The notes under the pieces were generated by a model that was given only the letters and a program-made list of their open reading frames with translations, ran no database searches and was not told the DNA's origin. A stretch of 64,000 nt of DNA from Steroidobacteraceae bacterium (GTDB taxonomy: Bacteria; Pseudomonadota; Gammaproteobacteria; Steroidobacterales; Steroidobacteraceae), in assembly GCA_017853555.1 (NCBI GenBank), contig JAFMJH010000001.1, positions 62,001 to 126,000 on the forward strand. The letters are read 5' to 3'. Positions 1 through 7,868 of the stretch are shown piece by piece (within the stretch, counting starts at the first letter, position 1; each line of letters begins with the position of its first letter). The position numbers were made by a program, and so were the translations under genes.

Positions 1-1
1 A

Positions 2-1090
2 GGCGCGACGATTCCGGCTGCGCCGCAGGGCAAACCGCCCGGCGAAGTTTTCTCGTTCACGTTGCGCGAACCGATCGGCGTGGTCGGTGCGATCACGCCG
101 TGGAATTCACCCTTGCCGATGGTGATGCTGAAGATCGCGCCCGCCCTCGCCACCGGTTGCACCCTGGTATTGAAGCCCGCCGAACTCACGCCGCTCACGG
201 CGATGCGCCTCGCCGAACTTTGCCAGGACGCGGGCGTGCCCGACGGCGTGATCAACATCGTCAACGGTTACGGCGCGGATGCCGGCGCTGCGCTCGCGGC
301 GCATCCGGGTGTCGACAAGATCGCCTTCACGGGCTCGACCGAAGTCGGCAAAGCGATCGTGAAAGCTTCGGTTGGCAACTTGAAGAAAGTCACGCTGGAA
401 CTCGGTGGCAAATCACCCGTGGTCGTTTTCCCGGATGCCGATCTCGAGCAGGTGATTCCGGGGGCTGCACGTGCCTGCTTTTTCCTGCAGGGGCAAAACT
501 GCATGGCCGGCACGCGTTTGTTCGTGCACGAAAAAATCCACGACCAGGTGGTCGAGGGGATTGCACAAATCGCCCAGGCGATGAAGATCGGCCCCGGCCT
601 CGATCCGACGTCCGAATTCGGACCGCTCATTTCCGCCAAGCAACGCGATCGCGTCACGAGCTTCGTCGAAGCCGGGCAGCGCGAAGGCGGCGAGCTCGTC
701 TGCGGCGGACGCGCCCCGACGCGCCCCGGCTACTTCTTCGAGCCCACGATTTTGACGCGCATGACAAGCGACATGACGCCGGTGAAGAACGAAATCTTTG
801 GCCCGGTGTTGTGCGTACAGACCTTCGGTGACGGCGATCTCGATGTGGTCGCACGCGAAGCGAACTCGACCATCTACGGTTTGTCGGGCAGCGTCTGGAC
901 CCGCGATCTCGGCACGGCGATGCAGATGGTGCGCAAGATCGATTCGGGTCAAGTCAGCGTCAACATGCATGCCGCGATCGATCCCGCGATGCCCTTCGGG
1001 GGCAACAAGCAGTCCGGTTGGGGTCGCGAATTCGGCAAGGACGGGCTCGAGCCCTATCTCAAAACAAAAGGGATCTCGATGACGTGGTGA
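2..1090 (+). CDS. NAD(P)-dependent aldehyde dehydrogenase, 5' truncated by window edge
   Basis: The frame is open from base 2, so the N-terminus lies outside the window and 362 residues remain. ALDH-superfamily enzymes oxidise aldehydes to acids with NAD(P)+. Visible family landmarks are the ITPWN motif near the visible start, the FTGSTEVG nucleotide loop, the general-base Glu in LELGGK, the catalytic Cys in GQNCMAGTR and EIFGPVL near the C-terminus. The substrate cannot be read from the sequence; the fold class resembles phenylacetaldehyde or betaine-aldehyde type enzymes. The stop codon overlaps the GTG start of the downstream hydrolase, so the two genes are probably co-transcribed. Confidence 0.93.
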   Translation, partial: GATIPAAPQGKPPGEVFSFTLREPIGVVGAITPWNSPLPMVMLKIAPALATGCTLVLKPAELTPLTAMRLAELCQDAGVPDGVINIVNGYGADAGAALAAHPGVDKIAFTGSTEVGKAIVKASVGNLKKVTLELGGKSPVVVFPDADLEQVIPGAARACFFLQGQNCMAGTRLFVHEKIHDQVVEGIAQIAQAMKIGPGLDPTSEFGPLISAKQRDRVTSFVEAGQREGGELVCGGRAPTRPGYFFEPTILTRMTSDMTPVKNEIFGPVLCVQTFGDGDLDVVAREANSTIYGLSGSVWTRDLGTAMQMVRKIDSGQVSVNMHAAIDPAMPFGGNKQSGWGREFGKDGLEPYLKTKGISMTW

Positions 1091-1941
1091 GCCTCGAACA
1101 CATCCGCTGCGGCTACGTCGACGGCGCACACGGCCAGGTCCATTATCGCGAGCTCGGCACCGGTACGCCGCTCGTGCTGTTGCACTGGGCACCTTCGAAC
1201 GGCCGGCAGTACGAACATTTGATGCCGCTCTTCGCCGCACGCGGATTTCGCGTGCTGGCGGTGGACATTCCGGGTTACGGCAATTCGCACAAACACACCG
1301 CTGGCTGGAGCTGCGCGGAAATGGGCGCTGAGCTCGCGATCGCTTTGCACAGGCTCGGCGGCGTATCGCGCGGATTTCTTTGTGGCGGACATCTGTCGGC
1401 GGCGGTCGTGGCCGAAATGGCGATCGCGGAGCCTGCGCGCTGGCCGCGCATCGTGCTCGACGGTTCGCCCACGCTGACGCGCGCGCAGTTCGCGACCCTG
1501 ATGGCGAGCTTTGCGGATCTATCGCCCAAATGGTCCGAAGATGGCGCGCACGAGCGTTTCGCTTGGCGCATGACCGAACGCTTTCTGCACGAATGGAATC
1601 CGGACTACCGCGCCACGCCGGAGAACTTCGCCGTGCAATACGCCTACATGGCGGACTATCTGCAAATGGGCTTTGCGCCGATTCGTGCGTTCATCGAACC
1701 GGGCTCGGGCAAACCGGGCGGGCTCGCCACCTATGACGCGCTCGGACGTTGGCCGCTGATCGCATCGAAGGTGCTGGCGCTGACTGCCGAGAGAGAAGCG
1801 TTGCGAGTCGGACACGAAGCGGCGCTCGCGCGACTGCAGCATCACGTCGCGCACGAATTCAAAGGCGCGCATCCGCTGTTGATCCCGGAGCGCGCGACGG
1901 AATACGTCGCGACGATCGCCGACTTTTTGTCAGCCCCCTGA
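1087..1941 (+). CDS. alpha/beta-hydrolase fold protein with altered nucleophile elbow
   Basis: A 284-residue alpha/beta-hydrolase fold protein. The start is taken as GTG at 1087 (GTG at 1084 is equally in frame); it overlaps the aldehyde dehydrogenase stop, which indicates translational coupling. The fold is supported by the oxyanion-side LLHWAPSNG segment, VDIPGYGNS, and a C-terminal GAHPLL that fits the catalytic His. At the strand-5 elbow, where G-x-S-x-G is normal, the protein reads CGGHLSAA, so a His sits where the nucleophilic Ser belongs. It may be a non-hydrolytic relative or use different chemistry. Its 3' end overlaps the convergent cytochrome c gene by 12 bp. Confidence 0.82.
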   Translation: MSLEHIRCGYVDGAHGQVHYRELGTGTPLVLLHWAPSNGRQYEHLMPLFAARGFRVLAVDIPGYGNSHKHTAGWSCAEMGAELAIALHRLGGVSRGFLCGGHLSAAVVAEMAIAEPARWPRIVLDGSPTLTRAQFATLMASFADLSPKWSEDGAHERFAWRMTERFLHEWNPDYRATPENFAVQYAYMADYLQMGFAPIRAFIEPGSGKPGGLATYDALGRWPLIASKVLALTAEREALRVGHEAALARLQHHVAHEFKGAHPLLIPERATEYVATIADFLSAP

Positions 1942-2592
1942 GGTTGCGCGCGACAAAAAATCCGCGATGCCGTCGATCTCCGGCTGAGCCAGTCCGCGCA
2001 TCACGCGGGCATGCGACTCGCTGAGCCCGGGTCGACGCTGCTCGAGCACGTCCAGAAACTGCCGTTGCAGGTAGGCGTGATGTTGACCCGCGAGACGCGG
2101 TACGTCACCGATCGAACGGCCTTCGCCCCGCGCACCATGACAGGCGGCGCAGCGCTGCGCGTACACGCGCGCACCGAGATCGAGATGCTCGCCGGTACCG
2201 CGTTGATTGCCCTGCGTCACGGGCAACCGCGCCACATACGCCGCAACGTCCGCGATCGCCTGCGCGTCACCCATCTGACGAATCTGGCTGGCGTGTTCCA
2301 TGCGCACGTCCCAACGGACGCCGCCGCGAAATGCGACGAATTGCCGGGTCAACACGCCGACGTGCTGACCGGCGATGGCCGGAATCTCCCCGGCGGCGCG
2401 GCCCGCACCATCGACGCCATGACACGCCGCGCAAACGGCATACAGCCGCTCGCCGCGCATGACGTCGGGACTGCGCGCACGCACGTCGGCGACCGTTGGC
2501 TCCTGGGCCCGACCGAGCGCCGTGGCCACGGCCGCGAGCACGATCACGACGATCGATAGCCACACCAGATGTCGACGCATGTGAGTTGCCAT
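1930..2592 (-). CDS. dihaem c4-type cytochrome c
   Basis: A 220-residue exported cytochrome. The N-terminus has basic residues then a hydrophobic segment (about residues 9-26) that fits a signal peptide or anchor. Two CAACH haem-binding motifs lie at about 54-58 and 148-152, with Met residues after each that can serve as distal ligands. Two fused class I domains are typical of cytochrome c4, a periplasmic electron carrier to terminal oxidases. The ATG at 2592 is the longest start; a second in-frame ATG lies four codons inside. No oxidase genes are adjacent, so the partner is unknown. Confidence 0.9.
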   Translation of the reverse strand: MATHMRRHLVWLSIVVIVLAAVATALGRAQEPTVADVRARSPDVMRGERLYAVCAACHGVDGAGRAAGEIPAIAGQHVGVLTRQFVAFRGGVRWDVRMEHASQIRQMGDAQAIADVAAYVARLPVTQGNQRGTGEHLDLGARVYAQRCAACHGARGEGRSIGDVPRLAGQHHAYLQRQFLDVLEQRRPGLSESHARVMRGLAQPEIDGIADFLSRATSGG

Positions 2593-2644
2593 GGGCTCAC
2601 TCTAACGGCGACGAGTGCGCGCCCTCATGCGCATTAACCGAAGT

Positions 2645-3064
2645 TCACCAGCTGCCGGTGTTCGGCATGGAGGCCCAGGGTTCCGCCGGCGGCAAAGCCG
2701 CGCCCTCCTGCAAAAGCTCGATCGAAATGCCGTCTGGCGAGCGTACGAAGGCCATACGCCCATCGCGCGGGGGACGCAGGATCGTCACGCCGTGATCGGC
2801 CAGGCGGCGACAGGCCGCATAAACATCCGGTACGGCATAGGCGACATGACCGAAGTTGCGCCCACCGTGATACGTCTCGGGATCCCAGTTGTGGGTGAGC
2901 TCGATCTGCGCCGACGCATCTCCGGGCGCGGCCAGAAAAATCAGCGTGAACCGACCCTGCGGTACGTCGCGGCGCGAGAGCACCTCGAGACCGAGCGCGT
3001 CGCGATAGAACCGCAGCGAAGCCTCGACGTCCGTCACTCGGACCATGGTATGGAGGTATTTCAT
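2645..3064 (-). CDS. gloA: lactoylglutathione lyase (glyoxalase I)
   Basis: A 139-residue VOC-fold enzyme converting the methylglyoxal-glutathione hemithioacetal to S-lactoylglutathione in the cytoplasm. All four expected metal ligands are in register with E. coli GlxI: His5 (YLHTM), Glu55 (IELTHNW), His73 (FGHVAY) and Glu116 (ISIEL). ATG at 3064 is chosen because it gives the canonical MKYLHT start; the longer frame upstream runs into modB and has no family similarity. A TATACT hexamer ends 7 nt before the ATG and there is no Shine-Dalgarno, so the mRNA is probably leaderless. Confidence 0.95.
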   Translation of the reverse strand: MKYLHTMVRVTDVEASLRFYRDALGLEVLSRRDVPQGRFTLIFLAAPGDASAQIELTHNWDPETYHGGRNFGHVAYAVPDVYAACRRLADHGVTILRPPRDGRMAFVRSPDGISIELLQEGAALPPAEPWASMPNTGSW

Positions 3065-3071
3065 GGCCGAA

Positions 3072-3079
3072 AGTATAGG
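3072..3079. promoter_or_regulatory. overlapping divergent -10 elements of gloA and modB
   Basis: The 8-bp core reads TATAGG on the plus strand (3074-3079) and TATACT on the minus strand (3077-3072). The first lies 9 nt before the modB ATG at 3089 and the second 7 nt before the gloA ATG at 3064. Only 24 bp separate these start codons. Recognisable -35 boxes are weak on both sides, so the hexamers are the main evidence. Confidence 0.5.
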
Positions 3080-3088
3080 ATGCGCGCC

Positions 3089-3775
3089 ATGTCTGCGTCC
3101 CCCGAGTGGCAAGCGATCCTGACGAGCCTGGCCGTGGCCGCGCGCGCCGTGGCGTTCGCGCTGCCGCTCGCCATCGCGCTCGCCTTGCTGCTGATGCGCA
3201 AATTTCCGGGACGCATGCTGCTCGACGCCATCGTCCATGCCCCGCTCGTGTTGCCGCCGGTGGTCGTGGGCTACGTGCTGTTGCTGCTGTTCGGCATCCA
3301 GGGTCCGCTCGGGTATTGGCTCGATCGCTGGCTCGGCGTGCGTCTCGTGTTCACCACCAACGGCGCAGCGCTCGCCGCCGGCCTCGTCGCGCTGCCGGTG
3401 ATGGTGCGCAGCGTACGTCTGGCCTTCGAGTCCATCGACCCGCGTCTCGATCTGGCCGCACGCTCACTCGGTGCGGGCCGCTGGGATCGTTTCGTCTCGC
3501 TCCATCTGCCGCTCGCGCTGCCCGGAATTTTGTCCGCCGCCGTGCTCGGCTTCGCGATGTGTCTCGGAGAATTCGGCGCCGTGATCACCTTCGCCGCGAA
3601 CGTGCCCGGTGAAACGCAAACCCTCGCGCTCGCCATCTACGGCGCACTGCAGACGCCCGGCGGAGAACCCCTCGCCTTGCGGCTTGCGACGATTTCTTTG
3701 ACGATCGCCATTCTCGCGCTGGTGATCTCCGAATGGCTCGCGCGGCGCATCGGACGCCGAGGGCCACGCGCATGA
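3089..3775 (+). CDS. modB: molybdate ABC transporter permease ModB
   Basis: A 228-residue inner-membrane permease with about five hydrophobic segments. It carries the EAA-type cytoplasmic loop (AARSLGAGRWDRF, then LPLALPGI) that contacts the ATPase, and the ModB-typical C-terminal GEFGAVITFAANVPGETQT. ATG at 3089 is preferred over the ATG at 3080 because a TATAGG hexamer ends at 3079, so 3080 would lie upstream of any transcript start. The stop overlaps the modC start (ATGA). No periplasmic molybdate-binding protein gene, modA, is adjacent. Confidence 0.92.
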   Translation: MSASPEWQAILTSLAVAARAVAFALPLAIALALLLMRKFPGRMLLDAIVHAPLVLPPVVVGYVLLLLFGIQGPLGYWLDRWLGVRLVFTTNGAALAAGLVALPVMVRSVRLAFESIDPRLDLAARSLGAGRWDRFVSLHLPLALPGILSAAVLGFAMCLGEFGAVITFAANVPGETQTLALAIYGALQTPGGEPLALRLATISLTIAILALVISEWLARRIGRRGPRA

Positions 3776-4878
3776 TCGACGTCGACGTCCGTTTCGAGCG
3801 TGACGAGTTTTCGCTGCAGGTCGCCTTCACCGCACCGCCGGGCAGCGTGACCGCTTTGTTCGGCGCGTCCGGTGCCGGCAAATCCACCTTGCTGGACATC
3901 GTCGGCGGCGCGCTGCGTCCTGCGAGCGGCCACGTGCGCTACGCCGGCGCAACCCTCACCGACACCGCGCGTGACTTTCACGTCCCCGTCGAAGAACGCG
4001 GCATCGGTTGGGTGTTCCAGGAAGGTTTGCTCTTCCCGCATCTGGATGTGCACGACAACCTGAATTTCGCCGCGCGACGCGCCAAAGCGGGTCTGCAGAT
4101 TCCGCGCGCGCGCATCCTCGAAGTGCTCGGACTCGGCGCACTGCTGCGCCGTCGCCCGCATGAACTCTCCGGTGGCGAACGACAGCGCGTCGCCATCGCG
4201 CGCGCCTTGTTGTCACGACCGCGTCTGATGCTGCTCGACGAACCGCTCGCCTCGCTCGATGCACCGCGCAAACTCGAAATTCTCGCGCTGCTCGAAACCC
4301 TGCGTCGCGAGTTCGCCGTGCCGATGCTCTATGTCACGCATTCGCTCGGCGAAGTGCTGCGGCTCGCCGACCACATGGTCGTGCTCGAACGCGGACGAGC
4401 GGTTGCGAGCGGCGCGATCGGCGACTTGTTCGGACGTACCGACACGCCCTTGCTCTCGGAACGCGCCGATGCCGGCGCGTTGCTCGACTTGCAAGTGATC
4501 GCCAACGATCGCGCCGGCAGCGTCACTGCGCGCATCGGGGCGCAAACGATGGTGGTCGCGGCGGATGTACGCGTAGGCACGAACCTGCGCGCTTACGTGC
4601 TCGCGAACGAGGTCATCCTTGCCAGTGCAAGACCGACCGGCATCTCGGTGCGCAACGTCTTGCAGTCGGTCGTGACCCGCCTCGCGCATCGCAACGACGG
4701 TTCGGTGATGGTGGAACTTGCGCTCGGCGAGACAGACTCGCCGCATCGCCTGCTCGCCAACGTCACGCTGGCCGCCGCACGAGAACTCGGCCTTGCGCCG
4801 GGTCAGGCGGTGCATGCGCTGATCAAGACGGTCTCGGTGGATGCCCCGGCAGGCGCCCGCGCCATCGGCACGGGCTGA
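3772..4878 (+). CDS. modC: molybdate ABC transporter ATP-binding protein ModC
   Basis: A 368-residue ATPase that powers molybdate import with ModB. Walker A is GASGAGKST (about residue 30), the signature LSGGERQRVAIARAL, and Walker B LMLLDEPLASLD. The C-terminal third (about 230-368) is a TOBE-like oxyanion-binding region with NRLL/VMVEL-type beta strands typical of ModC. The start overlaps the modB stop as ATGA. The gene ends 4 bp before the convergent acetolactate synthase gene. Confidence 0.94.
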   Translation: MIDVDVRFERDEFSLQVAFTAPPGSVTALFGASGAGKSTLLDIVGGALRPASGHVRYAGATLTDTARDFHVPVEERGIGWVFQEGLLFPHLDVHDNLNFAARRAKAGLQIPRARILEVLGLGALLRRRPHELSGGERQRVAIARALLSRPRLMLLDEPLASLDAPRKLEILALLETLRREFAVPMLYVTHSLGEVLRLADHMVVLERGRAVASGAIGDLFGRTDTPLLSERADAGALLDLQVIANDRAGSVTARIGAQTMVVAADVRVGTNLRAYVLANEVILASARPTGISVRNVLQSVVTRLAHRNDGSVMVELALGETDSPHRLLANVTLAAARELGLAPGQAVHALIKTVSVDAPAGARAIGTG

Positions 4879-4882
4879 GCGA

Positions 4883-6733
4883 TCAGAACATCTGCGAGGG
4901 ACCCGGAGCGTCCGTATTTTTGGGCGGATGACGCGCGGCGATGTAGTCACCCGTGATCATCGCGTCATACGACTGGCCGGGGCCGACCATCGGGTACACG
5001 CCCGCATCGGGGTCGATGATGACCTCGAGGAATGCGGCGCCCGGATGACGGATGAATTCTTCGATGACGCGCGGTACGTCCGATTTTCGATCGAGACGCA
5101 CGGCGTATTCGAATCCGTCCGCCTGTGCGGCCTTGATGAAGTCTTTTTTGTGCAGCGACTTGTCGCTCGCCGACATGCGTCCTTTGAAGAACAGCTTCTG
5201 CCACTGCTTGACCATGCCGTCGCCGAAATTGTTGAGAACGACGACCTTGACCGGCAAATCGTAGGTGGTGACGGTTTCGAGTTCGCCGATGTTCATGCGG
5301 ATCGACGCATCGCCGTCGATGTCGATCACCAGCGCGTCGGGATTGGCGAATTGCGCGCCGATCGCCGCCGGCAACCCGAAGCCCATCGTCCCCATGGACC
5401 CCGACGTCAACCACAAACGCGGCCGCCGGAAGTCGAAATACTGGGCCGCCCACATCTGATGCTGACCGACGCCGGTCGCGATGATCGCCTCGCCTTTGGT
5501 GAGGCGATTGATTTCTTCGATGACGTAATAGGGCTGGATCAGCTCGCTGTCGCGATCGTAGTTCATGGCATGCGTGCGCCGCAGATCATCGAGATGCGCA
5601 TGCCACGCCGCCAGATCGGGGGCGAAACCGACGCGTTGCCCGTAGGCGAGCAAGGACTTCAACGCGGCGGGCAGTTCGCCGACGTGCGCCCAGTTGACGC
5701 GCTTGACCTTGTTTATTTCCGCGCGGTCGATGTCGATGTGCGCGATGTGTTTTGCGTTCGGCGCGAAGCGCCCGGGAACTCCGGCGACCCGATCGTCGAA
5801 GCGCGCGCCGACGGCGATCAGAAAATCGCAATCGTCGACGGCGTAATTCGCGAACGCGGCGCCGTGCATGCCGAGCATGCGCATCGCAAGCGGATCGGTG
5901 GTGTCGTACGCACCGATGCCCATGAGTGTCGTCACCACCGGGATGCCGAAGGCCCGCGCAAAAGCGGACAGTTCGTTGGAGGCTTCGCCGTTGACGACGC
6001 CGCCACCGGCGTAAATCAGAGGTCGCTTCGCGGTGCGCAGCATCGCGAAAAACGCCGCGGCTTCATCGTCTTCGATCGCGGCGTTCGAGGTGGCGAACAA
6101 GCGCTTGCGATAGCCGGGGATCGGCAACAAGCCTTCACCGCGGAACGTGCCGCTCCAGTTCTGCACGTCTTTGGGCACGTCGATCACCACCGGGCCCGGA
6201 CGTCCCGTGCGTGCGATCTCGAACGCCGTACGCACCGTCGCTTCGAGTTTTTCGGGTTCGGTGACGAGGAAAATATGTTTGGCGACCGAACCCATCAATG
6301 CGGGGACCGGAGCTTCCTGGAAGGCGTCGGTACCGATCGCGGCGGTCGGCACCTGGCCGCAGATGACGATCATCGGCACGGAATCCGCCATCGAATCGCG
6401 CACCGGCGTGACGGTATTCGTCGCGCCCGGTCCGGAGGTGACCATGCACACGCCGACTTTGCCGCTGGCGCGTGCGTAGCCCGCGGCCATGAACCCGGCA
6501 CCTTGTTCGTTCGCCGGAACGATCAACGGCATTTGCGGCTCGCCGCGTTCCGTCCGCTCCTGGTTGTAGAGAAACACGGCATCGTACGTGGGCAGGATCG
6601 CACCACCCGAGTAACCGAAGATCGCGGTCGTCCCCTCGTCGGCCAGGACGCGCACGATCATCTCGGCACCGGTCATGGTGGTACCGGCTAGCGGATGCAC
6701 GGCTGTGGAACGCGAAGTCGAGGGCTCGGACAT
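4883..6733 (-). CDS. ilvB: acetolactate synthase large (catalytic) subunit
   Basis: A 616-residue thiamine-diphosphate enzyme catalysing the first common step of branched-chain amino-acid synthesis (two pyruvates to acetolactate, or pyruvate plus 2-oxobutyrate to acetohydroxybutyrate). Domain order is N-terminal TPP-binding (catalytic Glu in NEQGAGFMAAGYARA), central FAD/NAD-like domain, and C-terminal TPP/Mg domain with DGDASIRMN followed by NN. The usual FGYPGGA is FGYSGGA here, and the His before the catalytic Glu is Asn. The small subunit is not downstream but divergent, 103 bp away. ilvI is an equally valid name. Confidence 0.93.
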   Translation of the reverse strand: MSEPSTSRSTAVHPLAGTTMTGAEMIVRVLADEGTTAIFGYSGGAILPTYDAVFLYNQERTERGEPQMPLIVPANEQGAGFMAAGYARASGKVGVCMVTSGPGATNTVTPVRDSMADSVPMIVICGQVPTAAIGTDAFQEAPVPALMGSVAKHIFLVTEPEKLEATVRTAFEIARTGRPGPVVIDVPKDVQNWSGTFRGEGLLPIPGYRKRLFATSNAAIEDDEAAAFFAMLRTAKRPLIYAGGGVVNGEASNELSAFARAFGIPVVTTLMGIGAYDTTDPLAMRMLGMHGAAFANYAVDDCDFLIAVGARFDDRVAGVPGRFAPNAKHIAHIDIDRAEINKVKRVNWAHVGELPAALKSLLAYGQRVGFAPDLAAWHAHLDDLRRTHAMNYDRDSELIQPYYVIEEINRLTKGEAIIATGVGQHQMWAAQYFDFRRPRLWLTSGSMGTMGFGLPAAIGAQFANPDALVIDIDGDASIRMNIGELETVTTYDLPVKVVVLNNFGDGMVKQWQKLFFKGRMSASDKSLHKKDFIKAAQADGFEYAVRLDRKSDVPRVIEEFIRHPGAAFLEVIIDPDAGVYPMVGPGQSYDAMITGDYIAARHPPKNTDAPGPSQMF

Positions 6734-6836
6734 GGCTGATGCAACAATGCAACGACGGAAACGGGGAGCGTCGAGACTATCAGTTTGAGCGCCCGGTGCA
6801 ATATGCTATGCGAGGAATCCACGGTTTTTCCGCAAT
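6734..6836. promoter_or_regulatory. ilvB/ilvH divergent intergenic region
   Basis: These 103 bp must hold promoters for both acetolactate synthase subunits. On the plus strand a TATGCT hexamer at 6802-6807 is a possible -10 for the small-subunit gene, but no convincing -35 is seen. I find no leader peptide rich in Ile, Val or Leu codons and no terminator-like hairpin, so classical attenuation is not evident. Confidence 0.35.
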
Positions 6837-7340
6837 ATGCGCCACATCATCGCCATACGACTGCAGAACGAAGCCGGCGCGCTGACGCGCGTCGCAGGGC
6901 TGTTCTCGACGCGCGGATACAACATCGAGTCGCTGTCCGTCGCCGCCACCGACGATCCGACCGTCTCGCGCATCACGTTGGTGACGCGCGGTTCGGATTC
7001 GGTCATGCAACAAATCATCAGCCAACTCAACAAGCTGATCGATGTCGTAGCGGTCGACGACATGACGCAAGGTCGGCATTTCGAGCGCGAACTCGCGTTG
7101 CTCAAACTCCGTGTGCGGCACGAACAAGCCGATGCGGTACGCGGTTACGTGATTCGTGCGGGCGGACGCGTGATCGATCCGGCGAGCGAAGCATTCATCG
7201 TGGAGTTCACGGCGAGCGAAGCCGAAATCGACAAGTTCATCGTCGATTTGTCCAAAGGCGCAGAACTGCTCGAAGTGGTGCGCAGCGGTGCCGTCGGCAT
7301 CGGCCGTCTCGAGACGACGACACGCGCGCGCAGCGCCTGA
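6837..7340 (+). CDS. ilvH: acetolactate synthase small (regulatory) subunit
   Basis: A 167-residue regulatory subunit that activates the large subunit and confers valine feedback inhibition. The N-terminal ACT domain (about 1-75) begins RHIIAIRLQNEAGALTRVAG and continues with GYNIESLSV; the C-terminal half carries the usual ALLKLRV and GRVIDP segments. No Shine-Dalgarno is visible before the ATG. Its divergent placement from the large subunit is unusual, since the two are normally in one operon. ilvN would be an alternative symbol. Confidence 0.94.
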   Translation: MRHIIAIRLQNEAGALTRVAGLFSTRGYNIESLSVAATDDPTVSRITLVTRGSDSVMQQIISQLNKLIDVVAVDDMTQGRHFERELALLKLRVRHEQADAVRGYVIRAGGRVIDPASEAFIVEFTASEAEIDKFIVDLSKGAELLEVVRSGAVGIGRLETTTRARSA

Positions 7341-7346
7341 TCGGTT

Positions 7347-7790
7347 TCAGCGAAACTCGCGCAACAACGGCGTGACGGCGTCGCGGATCACCTGCGGCAC
7401 GGCCGTGCTGCGGCGCGTCGCCGCATCGACATAAACGTGCACGAAACGACCGAGGGCGGCGGCGGACTCCTCGCCCGCGGTGAACACGCCGAGTCGATAG
7501 ACGATGCTGCTGCGACCGAGCTTCTCGACGGCGATGCCGATGTCGAGCAGGTCGGGAAACGAGACCGAACGCAGATATCGGCAGCCGGTTTCGGCAACCA
7601 CGCCGAGCGCGGGCAAACGGCGAATGTCGGTGCCCGTCGTCTCCAGCAAATAACCGTTCACCGCCGTGTCGAACCAGGAGTAATACACGACGTTGTTCAC
7701 GTGCCCGTAGACGTCGTTGTCCATCCAGCGCGTCGGCATGGTACGAAACACGACGAAGTCCGCCCGGGATGTCGGTGACGAATCGTTCAT
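7347..7790 (-). CDS. hotdog-fold acyl-CoA thioesterase (4HBT family)
   Basis: A 147-residue protein of the YbgC/FadM group that hydrolyses acyl-CoA thioesters. The diagnostic active-site segment is RWMDNDVYGHVNN followed by YYSWFDT, with the catalytic Asp and the GHVNN helix start. It converges on ilvH with a 6-bp gap. GACAAT lies 6 nt before the ATG and no Shine-Dalgarno is present, consistent with a leaderless message. Substrate chain length is not predictable from the sequence. Confidence 0.88.
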   Translation of the reverse strand: MNDSSPTSRADFVVFRTMPTRWMDNDVYGHVNNVVYYSWFDTAVNGYLLETTGTDIRRLPALGVVAETGCRYLRSVSFPDLLDIGIAVEKLGRSSIVYRLGVFTAGEESAAALGRFVHVYVDAATRRSTAVPQVIRDAVTPLLREFR

Positions 7791-7831
7791 GGGCCGATTG
7801 TCCTAGGTACGGCCTGCGTTGTCAGCCCGCG

Positions 7832-7861
7832 TTGCAGTCGCCCGCCCGCGAGGAGTAGCGT
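7832..7861 (+). promoter_or_regulatory. sigma70-type promoter of the alcohol dehydrogenase gene
   Basis: TTGCAG at 7832-7837 is followed after 18 nt by TAGCGT at 7856-7861. The ATG at 7869 is 7 nt further on, so the transcript would have almost no leader. A GAGGAG at 7850-7855 sits too far upstream (13 nt) to be an ordinary ribosome-binding site. Confidence 0.4.
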
Positions 7862-7868
7862 CGCCGAC

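Noticed and set aside
4841-6691. A 616-codon open frame on the plus strand inside ilvB
   Set aside because: It is the antisense of a clear TPP enzyme, has no family pattern and is a GC-bias artefact; the equal length to ilvB is a coincidence.
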